Shown in pieces: positions 18,350 through 25,669 of a DNA stretch of 64,000 nucleotides (positions are counted from its first letter, which is position 1; the number at the start of each line of letters is the position of its first letter). The position numbers and the translations under genes were made by a program. Origin of the DNA: Staphylococcus lutrae (lineage in GTDB: Bacteria; Bacillota; Bacilli; Staphylococcales; Staphylococcaceae); contig NZ_CP020773.1 of the NCBI RefSeq assembly GCF_002101335.1, positions 1,364,001 through 1,428,000 of the forward strand, written 5' to 3'. The notes under the pieces are model-generated. The model was not told the origin of the DNA. It worked only from the letters and a program-made list of their open reading frames with translations, and searched no databases.

Positions 18350-18408
18350 TTTTAGACACTTTTCATGTGAAACGCTTTAAACATCACTTTAATATTAAAG
18401 TATTTTGT
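18350..18408 (-). mobile_element. Remnant of the 3' end of a related IS3-family element
   Basis: The 17-mer TAGACACTTTTCATGTG at 18350 is identical to the IS3 left end at 13851. Similarity continues for about 40 bp (CTTTAAAC, CACT). Read on the minus strand it encodes a transposase tail of the type FKAFHMKSV-stop, parallel to FKDLHMKSV-stop in the intact copy. The rest of the element is gone. Confidence 0.7.
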
Positions 18409-18448
18409 GAGATGATTGCTAGCAGTATTTTCTTTACTTACTAAATAA

Positions 18449-18469
18449 CGTATTCAAAAACGTATTCAA
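18449..18469. repeat. Paired CGTATTCAA repeats, probable integrase arm sites (right)
   Basis: CGTATTCAA at 18449-18457 and 18461-18469 is the reverse complement of the paired TTGAATACG at 11183-11202. It probably marks the right arm of the guaA-integrated element. Confidence 0.55.
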
Positions 18470-18470
18470 T

Positions 18471-18486
18471 GCCTGCATGCGTGAGA
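18471..18486. repeat. Dispersed 16-bp repeat, copy 3
   Basis: GCCTGCATGCGTGAGA, one base different from copies at 12367 and 13699, adjacent to the right arm repeats. Confidence 0.65.
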
Positions 18487-18643
18487 GCCTATAAATACAA
18501 GGCACATTCCCATATCAGAAAGTAGATTAGAAATCACATTCATCAATATATTCGTAAAATGTTATAATCATCTATAACATTCGTTTGTTCATTTTGTAAT
18601 ACAATAGTGTAAATACGCTACAATAGATTGGGAGTTATGAACT

Positions 18644-19604
18644 ATGGAAAACAAACAGCCTAAAACTACAGATGGTCTTATGCGACATATTAGAAATAAC
18701 AAAAAAGACAATTACAAAATATTGGTTACTTTCATGGCTATAAAGGATATAGTTTTTTCCATGATAAAAATGACCCTCTATATTTTAAGAACTTTAATGA
18801 GGTTATTTCCCTTTACAACTTTGATTCTAACATCAAAACACTGTTCTATAAACATGTCATGTTTGCAGAAACCGCTATAAAAAACCGACTATTAGAAATT
18901 GTGCATAAACAATCAGGAAGTGAACTAGAAAAGTTATTCGATGATGTGCTAACAGACTATAAGAAACATAAAGTTCGTTCTAGTAAATATCAAAACAAAT
19001 TCAAAGAAACTATGAGACTTAGAAATGATATTTATGAAAAAATACACTCCAATTTTAGTAACAAATCATTTATAAATCATTTTATTTATAATGATAGAGC
19101 CGTACCACTTTATGCTGTTTTTGAGTTATTCACATTAGGTAACTTAGTTTTTTTCACTAGATGTATGAACTCAACTATTAAGATACAAATTATTACTGAT
19201 TTAGGTTTATATCACTCTTCTTTCGATAAGAATGAAAATCTAATTGGTGATTTAATTGATTGTTTAAAAGGGCTTCGAAATGCTATAGCACATAATGGCG
19301 TTTTATTTGATTGTAGATTCAAAGAAATAGCGTTGGTAAACGACTCACAGAATATTTTAATATTAAAATGAATGTTAAAGATATCCATTTTAATAGAATC
19401 GTTGACTATTTAGCAGTAATTGTCTTAATAAGCGCTTCATTAGGTTATAATAAAACCGAATTAAGAAGAATAGTTAAGACTTTTGAAGCAAATCTTAATG
19501 AACTAAGGCAAGTTCTCAACGTAAGCACTTACGATAAAGTCATAGGTACAGACGTTCGTAAAAAGTTAAGGCAAATTAATCAATATATAAATAATTTTTC
19601 TTGA
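18644..19604 (+). pseudogene. AbiF-like (Abi_2) HEPN abortive-infection protein, frame-disrupted
   Basis: Three overlapping frames together read as one Abi_2 protein. The start (18644: MENKQPKTTDGLMRHIRNN) runs into a shifted frame. The true continuation, GYFHGYKGYSFFHDKNDPLY, is in another frame from about 18724 and joins the 18859-19371 segment (MFAETAIKNRLLEIV...). The C-terminal part (NVKDIHFNRIVDY...GTDVRKKL) is in a third frame from 19368, overlapping by ATGA. The HEPN catalytic motif R-X4-H is intact (RNAIAH, 19276-19293). The N-terminal break may be a small deletion. The second junction could be coupling rather than damage, but two breaks suggest a decayed gene. Ribosome site GGGAG lies 9 nt before the ATG. 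Confidence 0.7.
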
Positions 19605-19629
19605 TATACGGTTAATGAGGGTGTATAAT
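19601..19629 (+). promoter_or_regulatory. SigA promoter of the small RNA
   Basis: TTGATA (19601-19606), 17-nt spacer, TATAAT (19624-19629). The -35 overlaps the last stop codon of the AbiF frame. Expected start near 19636. Confidence 0.8.
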
Positions 19630-19635
19630 TGTAAA

Positions 19636-19701
19636 CAAATAGCGGTACACATCTGCGGAGTGTACTTGAGGTTAACTGTTGCGACGGTTGCCTCTTTTTT
19701 T
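19636..19701 (+). ncRNA. AbiF-associated small structured RNA
   Basis: About 66 nt from a consensus promoter to a terminator. Hairpin 1: GTACAC (19645-19650), loop of 9, GTGTAC (19660-19665). Hairpin 2: GAGG and AACTGT pair with ACGGTT and CCTC around the tetraloop TGCG, followed by seven T residues. A conserved RNA motif named abiF has been described beside Abi_2 genes, and this RNA fits it in size, position and two-hairpin form. Identity to that motif is my recognition and was not checked with a covariance model. Family knowledge suggests such RNAs restrain the HEPN protein. Confidence 0.75.
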
Positions 19702-20290
19702 ATACCTTTTTAAGCTATGTTATCTTAGATTAATGCCTACTCCTCTAAGCCTTATATTTGTTTTATACTAGCCTATGTTAATATTGCTATGTTTTGCTAA
19801 GGTTAACATACTTCCCCACTTGTGGAGATTTATATCAAGAACATATCGCATATCTTAATATGTATATAAATATTGTTACTATAGTTGAATCATTTGCGCA
19901 CAGTGCTTGGATTTCAGCAATATTGCTTGTGTTTGTTAAAGATACATGTCAACTCTCACAAATATTCCTGCTTTAGATAGTTTACTTAGTAAAAAACTGT
20001 ATAAAGCCTATGGATACCATTAAATTTTCATCGGGAATCGTTTCAACTATTGGTATAAACTATCAAAGTAAATACGCATGTTTTTTGAAGATATGATGTA
20101 CTCAGTGGCAACATTTTGCGACGTAGTACGTTTTTCTATGTAATATTTGACTCTAAAATAAGTATGATTGTTTTTGTTTAGCATATTTTATACTATTATT
20201 ATCTGATTATAGTGAAATTTTTCAATTTGTATATAGAAATTTATTAAAATGAGTTAAAATATATGTCGAAACATTGAAAAATTATTATCT
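19702..20290. other. Intergenic stretch, no gene seen
   Basis: About 590 bp of AT-rich sequence between the small RNA and the NERD gene. It has no ORF with a ribosome site or family resemblance. The stretch around 20200-20290 must hold the promoter of the NERD gene. Otherwise I see nothing interpretable. Confidence 0.5.
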
Positions 20291-20308
20291 AAAAATGAGG
20301 TGATTGTA

Positions 20309-21211
20309 TTGATACTAGTGACAATCGTGCTAATGATTATTGTGGGTGGTTTATTGTTTGCCTTAAAGAGTAAAAATGAAGTTGTAAAAAATGAAAAACG
20401 TAAAAGAGTGCATTTAGAACAAGATTATCAAATGAAGTTAGAACAGAAAGAGAATGAAGTTGGGACACACATTCAAGAGATAGAGAAGTATCAATTTAGT
20501 AAAAATGAGATGGAAACAGATTTTAAACAACTAAAGAAGGGCTATATGCAGCTAATAGAACAGGTGAAGCAGCATAAAATCTTCTCGAAAAATGTCGGTG
20601 AAGTGATGGCTTCAAGAGATTTGTTTAATATATTTGAAACTTATAAGGAAAATGGCATCATCAATCATTATCGGATTATCAACAATATCCTTTTCAGTGA
20701 TAATGAGGTGAGACAGATAGATCATCTTGTTGTTTGTGATTATGGGATATATATGATTGAAACAAAGACTTGGAAAGGTGACATATTTTATAATGCGAAT
20801 AAGCAGGCCTTGCAAGGTACGGAATATGGTTTTTTAGCAAGATATATATTTAATGACAAGTTTGAAAAAGAATATAAAACGTTTGTACTAAAGAACGATG
20901 AAAATAATCGTTTTCAAGTCGCAGATTACGGTAATCCTTATAAACAAGTGAGGCAGTCCATTTATCGCATTTATAACTACTTTAATAAAAAATATTTTGT
21001 GAATGGATTGGTATACTTCAATTATAAAACTGAAGAGGATCAGTATATATTTTTTGACGGATCAGAAAAAGACAATTCAATAAAAGCTGTGAATCAGTTA
21101 GAAAATTTAATTGCGTATTTTGATGATAAAATTAAAAACAGCAGAAAGTGTATGGACGAAAATGAGATTAACGATGTCGTATCTAAAGTAGAAGGTTATA
21201 TTGTGTTATAA
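20309..21211 (+). CDS. NERD-domain (nuclease-related) membrane-anchored protein
   Basis: About 300 aa. One N-terminal membrane helix (VTIVLMIIVGGLLFAL) is followed by a charged coiled coil to about residue 90. A NERD domain follows, with the restriction-endonuclease-like core VRQIDHLVVCDYGIYMIETK (D...ExK). The C-terminal half is species-variable. NERD proteins are presumed nucleases, and some sit in defence or plasmid contexts. A TTG at 20309 lies 5 nt after AGGTGA and is preferred to the GTG at 20300, which overlaps that ribosome site. Confidence 0.75.
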   Translation: MILVTIVLMIIVGGLLFALKSKNEVVKNEKRKRVHLEQDYQMKLEQKENEVGTHIQEIEKYQFSKNEMETDFKQLKKGYMQLIEQVKQHKIFSKNVGEVMASRDLFNIFETYKENGIINHYRIINNILFSDNEVRQIDHLVVCDYGIYMIETKTWKGDIFYNANKQALQGTEYGFLARYIFNDKFEKEYKTFVLKNDENNRFQVADYGNPYKQVRQSIYRIYNYFNKKYFVNGLVYFNYKTEEDQYIFFDGSEKDNSIKAVNQLENLIAYFDDKIKNSRKCMDENEINDVVSKVEGYIVL

Positions 21212-21402
21212 GTGAGATAACAATATTAATTTTGGAGGCGGCAATAAAAAGCAAATAGAAAACGCGCTTAAGCGTGACAAGAGGTAAAATCGTTAAAAAA
21301 ACAGAAAGATGCATGTGTCAGATTCATGTTGTCATGTGATTTTCGGGTCCCTGACGTTTAACTGTCGTGTTTCATTCATACGTATTAATGTATAATCAAA
21401 CT

Positions 21403-21750
21403 ATGAATAAATCATTGGTTGCTAAACTAAGAAAACAAAAAGGTCTTACTCAAGAGAACCTAGCAGAAAAGGCAAATGTAACAGTTCGAACAATTCAAAG
21501 AATCGAGGCAGGTGAAACTGTAAGTAGTGAGACATTAAAAAATGTTGCAAACGCATTAAATGTATCAATGAGTGAATTGTTTGAAGATGTTGAGTCTAAT
21601 GAAAAAGGGGCGAAAATAATGAATTCTTCTAAAGAACGTCAACAAGAACATGTGAAAAACGGATGGGATTTTTTGGCGCAATATTGGTGGTTAATCTTTC
21701 CAATAGGTGGATATCTAAGTTGGTTCATTCCACAAATAATGGGTAGATAA
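21403..21750 (+). CDS. XRE-family HTH protein with C-terminal membrane segment
   Basis: About 115 aa: an HTH_3 domain (LVAKLRKQKGLTQENLAEKA, then VTVRTIQRIEAG) followed by a short charged linker and a hydrophobic C-terminus (YWWLIFPIGGYLSWFIPQI). This combination suggests a membrane-tethered regulator. The ATG at 21403 starts right before the domain. Upstream in-frame ATGs at 21367 and 21388 are possible, and no strong ribosome site distinguishes them. Ends before a clear terminator. Confidence 0.65.
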   Translation: MNKSLVAKLRKQKGLTQENLAEKANVTVRTIQRIEAGETVSSETLKNVANALNVSMSELFEDVESNEKGAKIMNSSKERQQEHVKNGWDFLAQYWWLIFPIGGYLSWFIPQIMGR

Positions 21751-21787
21751 AAGGTCGCGTGTCGTGTATGGTACAAAATTATAAAAA

Positions 21788-21844
21788 GTAGCCAGTCGAT
21801 GGATTTGAAGGTTTGAAACGTCAATTCATCAACTGGCTTTTTAA
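21788..21844 (+). terminator. Intrinsic terminator after the HTH gene
   Basis: AGCCAGTCGATG pairs with CATCAACTGGCT (one mismatch) over a loop of about 27 nt, followed by a T run. Confidence 0.7.
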
Positions 21845-22017
21845 TTTGTTAAAAACACATTTTCCTCGTGCCTTTACATTGTGAAAGAGGCGAGTAGTTA
21901 TCGAATAATTAATTTACACTTAAACGATATTTTCTCTCTATTATCATTCATACATCCATATTTATTACAATTTATTTGTCTGGGATAATCGAATAAATAT
22001 TAAAGGAATTAAATTTT

Positions 22018-22052
22018 GTTAATATTTCTGTTAATTTTTAATGTATAGTTAA
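22018..22052 (+). promoter_or_regulatory. GTTAA half-sites upstream of the SCIN-like gene (weak SaeR-like)
   Basis: GTTAA at 22018, 22030 and 22048. The first pair is separated by 7 nt instead of the 6 of the SaeR consensus GTTAA-N6-GTTAA, so this is only suggestive. A candidate -10 (TATAAT near 22076) is followed by AAACGA, a string also found upstream of the next gene. Confidence 0.3.
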
Positions 22053-22111
22053 TAATATAACTGGGAAGAATAGGATATAATAAACGAGAATTCAAGAAAA
22101 GGAGAGAAACG

Positions 22112-22462
22112 ATGAAGTTCAAAAAATATATTCTGGCTACTTCATTAGTTGCAATGCTCTCATCAACTGCTGTAGCAATCACTGCTTATGAATTTGAGGC
22201 AGCAGCAGAGAGCCATGTGACTGCAAGTGATCACTATGATCGTGCATTAAAAAGTGAACTGCAAGAATTAGTTAATGAGTTGAATTTTAGAGCGCTTTCT
22301 ACTGCGGGCTTAGAACCTTATTATAAACGTCAGGTCAATGTCGCAGGATTTAAAGCGAAAGTTGCGCTTAAAAGTGGAAATTATCACAAAATGGCTGTGG
22401 CTAAAGCAGAATTAGAAAACATTTATGAAGAAATTTCTGAAGCGCTGATCGACACATATTAA
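22112..22462 (+). CDS. Staphylococcal complement inhibitor (SCIN)-like secreted protein
   Basis: 116 aa, exactly the length of S. aureus SCIN. A signal peptide (KKYILATSLVAMLSSTAVA) is followed by a three-helix domain. Similarity to SCIN is visible along the C-terminal two thirds, as I recall that sequence: SELQELVNELN, the LEPYYKR turn (LNTYYKR in SCIN), VALKSGNYHKM and IYEEISEAL. SCIN blocks C3 convertases on the bacterial surface. Here function is inferred from the family. Ribosome site AAGGAG precedes the ATG. It is chromosomal, not beside a phage, and next to an SSL-like gene. Confidence 0.8.
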   Translation: MKFKKYILATSLVAMLSSTAVAITAYEFEAAAESHVTASDHYDRALKSELQELVNELNFRALSTAGLEPYYKRQVNVAGFKAKVALKSGNYHKMAVAKAELENIYEEISEALIDTY

Positions 22463-22588
22463 TCATGTGTGTCGATTATAGTTAAAAGCGCAGGATTTAC
22501 TAACATTAAAAATTTTAGAAGTGTCATTTGCACTTTTACGATAAAAAATAGATAAAATAAACGAAAATAAGGATTAGGAGTCAAAACA

Positions 22589-23275
22589 ATGAATTTATCA
22601 ACATTCGCAAAAGCAAGTTTAGCATTAAGTCTTTTAACAACAGGTGTCGTAACAACAAATGCCCAATCAACACATGCAGCACAAGCTACAGCAGGTGTTT
22701 CTCAAGATACAAATACGTTAAAAAATTATTATAATGGGCCGAGTTTTGAATATAAAAATGTAAACTTACATAAGGACGGAAATAAAGTAGACTTTGTTGC
22801 TGATTTACAATTCACTGTAGTTGATTTACTTGGTTCGGATAAAGAACGATTAAAATCTATTAAAGATGGAGATAAATATGATGTGTTTGTTGTGAGAGAG
22901 GGTACTGGAAGACAAGCAGAAAATCGTACAATCGGCGGTATTACAAAAGCAAATAATGAGAAGTATAAGGATCAATTGACACAACCAGACATTGAAATTA
23001 AAAGAACGACAGATGAACTGACAACTGTACAAACAGTAAATGATCTTAAAATCTACAAAGAAGAAATTTCATTAAAAGAGTTGGATTTTAAATTGAGAAA
23101 GCAACTTATTGAAAAACATGAGCTTTATAAAAAAGATCCTCAAGAGAATAAAATTAAAGTGATTATGAATGATGGCAGTTACTATACGTTTGAACTTAAT
23201 AAAAAGTTACAGGACCATCGTATGGGAGATGTCATTGAAAGCAAAAACATTAAAAAAATCGAAGTAGATTTGTAA
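22589..23275 (+). CDS. Staphylococcal superantigen-like (SSL/exotoxin-fold) protein
   Basis: A 228-aa secreted protein. Signal peptide ends around THAAQA. An N-terminal OB-fold half (FEYKNVNLHKDGNKVDFVAD) and a C-terminal beta-grasp half follow, with the family signature KEEISLKELDFKLRKQLIEK then HELYK. SSLs bind host immune components (IgA, C5, Fc, neutrophil receptors) rather than acting as classical superantigens; which target applies here is unknown. It has a ribosome site AGGAG and the same leader style (AAAATAAACGAAA) as the SCIN-like gene, suggesting coregulation. A strong terminator follows. Confidence 0.85.
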   Translation: MNLSTFAKASLALSLLTTGVVTTNAQSTHAAQATAGVSQDTNTLKNYYNGPSFEYKNVNLHKDGNKVDFVADLQFTVVDLLGSDKERLKSIKDGDKYDVFVVREGTGRQAENRTIGGITKANNEKYKDQLTQPDIEIKRTTDELTTVQTVNDLKIYKEEISLKELDFKLRKQLIEKHELYKKDPQENKIKVIMNDGSYYTFELNKKLQDHRMGDVIESKNIKKIEVDL

Positions 23276-23330
23276 TCGTTAAATTTAAATGATTGATTAC
23301 ATGGCATATCGAATGATTTAAGGAAGATAA

Positions 23331-23385
23331 ACACAAAAACTGTGTAATGCGCGCATATGAAGCGCTGTTACACAGTTTTTGTTTG
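23331..23385 (+). terminator. Strong terminator after the SSL-like gene
   Basis: ACAAAAACTGTGTAA pairs with TTACACAGTTTTTGT (15 bp) over an imperfect GCGC-rich loop. A-rich and T-rich flanks could allow bidirectional use. Confidence 0.85.
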
Positions 23386-24190
23386 ATTTAATGGTTTATC
23401 GTATAGAACAAGGAATATGTATTTTGATAAAGTGTGGAAATGAGAAATATCATTTTATGATAAATCGTTAAAATAGGATTAACAGCAAATATAAATGCAA
23501 AGATAAAAAGGTAGCGAATTGTACGCACATTAGAAACACCACTATAATTGTTTACAGAAAAGATATAAAAACAGACTAAAACACACTTTGTGAGTCAGCC
23601 TAGTGGAGTTAAATTTGTTATTGAAGTAACCAAAGCTGATTTTGTTAAAAATTTATAGCCACAATCATTTTTCTTTGTCTTAAAATATAGTATAATATTT
23701 AATTATAAGATACATTCATAGGTCATGATTAAGAGCATCATATTTTTATAAAACATGCCCAAAAAGTGGACAAATGCTGTTCAAGCATTATAGTGAATGT
23801 CCATATTTTGGACATCAAAAACATGTTCTTTTCATTGATGCTAAAGGGATTGACTGAATGACTAAACGAAGAGTACCCCGTACAATAGGGGACAAAATTC
23901 TATATGTAACTGTCAGTATTGGGCTAAAATGCAAAGATAGAGGCATGTACAATGAAGTAGCAATAGGAGATGTAACAATTGTTTTTGACACATGAGTGAA
24001 ATGAGGGCAACAGGGATTATTGTGTGTTTTAAAAGTGTTTGTACTTTGTGGGGAAATGGATAGGCTGTAAACGGGTAAACTAAAAAAGCAGTGAGGCACG
24101 CTCAACGCAAGTTTTTGTAGTGCTTTACTGCTTTTTAATATATTCAATGATCGATTGACTTATCACAGATGTTCATTTCAAAGGTTGATT
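23386..24190. other. Intergenic stretch with palindromes, no gene seen
   Basis: About 800 bp without a convincing ORF. Two nested palindromes occur: AATGC/GCATT inside TGGACA/TGTCCA (about 23766-23804), and the perfect ATGTCCA-5 nt-TGGACAT at 23797-23815. They may be an eroded insertion-sequence end. A further hairpin at about 24086-24135 (AAAAAGCAGTGAGGC... with GCTTTACTGCTTTTT) would terminate the nuclease gene. Confidence 0.45.
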
Positions 24191-25150
24191 TTATCCTTTG
24201 ATTTCACATGCCTTACCATCATGATCTCTATCCAATCGTGGTGAATAGGCGGGGTGTGTATTTGGAACGCCTTGAGGATAAACTTTTCTTAATTCCGTAC
24301 AATTTCTAAACGACTGCTGTTGTGGTGCAGGCTGAGCTGGTGCGGGTTGAGTCGCCGCAGGGGTTTGCGTGTCGATATTTGTTTCTTGCGCGTTAGTGTC
24401 AGTGTAAGGCGTGGATGTGTCTTGTTCTGACCATATGCCTATTTTTTCTTCTTGGGCTTTTGTTTCAGCCACTTTCAAACGTTCTAAATATTTCGTGTTC
24501 GGTGGATAGACATAGGCCACTTTTGCCAATCCTTCTCTTACGAGTTGTTCATTCAACATTTCTCCATCTACATAGACATATACGAGGTCTCTGCCATATT
24601 TATCGGTTTTAGGACCTTGATCATATTCGACTTCGATTTTCTTCGCGTTCAAAAGTAATAATCTTGTTCTCTCTGAAGCTTCTTTTCCAAACGGTTGTAC
24701 CCCGAGTTTTGGATGTTTTGTTTCAGGTGTATCAATCAATAAATAGCGCACAGTTTTTTCTTTCCCTTTAATTTTTAATTTAGACGTATCACCATCGATA
24801 TGTCTGACAAAGGTTGCGGGGATGAGTACACCTGTATCTTGTTTTTTCTCTGCTTTTTCTTGAGATGACTTCTCTTCCTTTTGTGACTCCTTATCTTTGG
24901 CGTCATCCTTTGTTACTTTTGTGACTTGTTTTTTATTAGAAACAGTAGAGGGCTCTGATTTCTTTACGTCATCATTAAATAGGCTGAAACACATGACCAA
25001 GATGATGAGTGGAATAAAGCTGAATCCGTATTTCTTAAAAAGGGGTTTGGCAGGCTGCTTTCGTAAAACGTTTAAACATGCTTTTATCAACAAATAAACG
25101 TTATAGATCAAAAAGATTAAAAATAAGACAGCAATAAAACTCTTCAACAT
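24191..25150 (-). CDS. Membrane-anchored thermonuclease-like protein (SNase + Excalibur)
   Basis: 319 aa. Two N-terminal membrane segments ([18 protein letters not shown] and [15 protein letters not shown]) and a Lys/Glu-rich linker come first. A staphylococcal nuclease domain follows at about residues 105-245 ([25 protein letters not shown] carrying the Arg/Asp/Glu triad region, [16 protein letters not shown] with the second Arg). A Pro/Ala/Gln spacer leads to a C-terminal Excalibur calcium-binding motif ([10 protein letters not shown]). It should degrade nucleic acid at the cell surface (compare Nuc2). The addition of Excalibur and two membrane passes differs from S. aureus Nuc. Confidence 0.87.
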   Translation of the reverse strand: MLKSFIAVLFLIFLIYNVYLLIKACLNVLRKQPAKPLFKKYGFSFIPLIILVMCFSLFNDDVKKSEPSTVSNKKQVTKVTKDDAKDKESQKEEKSSQEKAEKKQDTGVLIPATFVRHIDGDTSKLKIKGKEKTVRYLLIDTPETKHPKLGVQPFGKEASERTRLLLLNAKKIEVEYDQGPKTDKYGRDLVYVYVDGEMLNEQLVREGLAKVAYVYPPNTKYLERLKVAETKAQEEKIGIWSEQDTSTPYTDTNAQETNIDTQTPAATQPAPAQPAPQQQSFRNCTELRKVYPQGVPNTHPAYSPRLDRDHDGKACEIKG

Positions 25151-25669
25151 TCTTTTATCATCCTTTCTTTCTCTTTTATTATGATGAAAGAATAGGTTTC
25201 TGTAAACATTTTTAATATATTATTATGTATTTATAAACAGAAAATCAAAATCTGAGTCTTTTTGCCATTATTGTCTTTAGGGAGATGAAGTGTTTAAGGC
25301 GTTATATTAGGTTAGATAGGGAACAGTTTGTCAAAATAAGGTTTAGTTTGTGGTGTCATCATGATAATTATAGAAAGAAATCGAGATTTCTGAGCGTATG
25401 CATTTCTTAAAAAATGATTTGTTTGAGTGAGGGTGCAATGTTATCGCAGAACCGATATTTCAGCTGTTCTTTTTACGCTTTCTAATGGTTTCAATAACGC
25501 ATGCGTTCCAATATGTTGTTGTTTTATTAATATCCTTTACATACCAATAAAAGTTAAAAATATACATATAATTAATAATATAATTGATAAATTGTAAAAT
25601 TAACGTGTTATATTGATAATGCAATTATTTAGGGGGTTTTTAATATGGGGGAATATATGAGGTGATTAA
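25151..25669. other. Divergent intergenic region between nuclease and lipase
   Basis: About 520 bp. The right end is very AT-rich and probably contains the lipase promoter (TTGATA near 25584 and TATATT near 25609). No gene or recognised operator is visible. Confidence 0.4.

Noticed and set aside
18621..18642. GATTGGGAGTTATGAAC as the right-hand att copy of the guaA end
   Set aside because: It shares only scattered positions with the guaA 3' end (GAGTGGGAATAATAAC), no exact core, and overlaps the AbiF ribosome site.
19794..19976. 60-codon ORF downstream of the small RNA
   Set aside because: No ribosome site, no recognisable domain, AT-rich random-like composition.
22018..22034. SaeR box upstream of the SCIN-like gene as a firm call
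   Set aside because: The half-sites are 7 nt apart rather than 6; listed only as a weak feature.
23815..24147. 110-codon minus-strand ORF
   Set aside because: No ribosome site and no family resemblance; likely chance.
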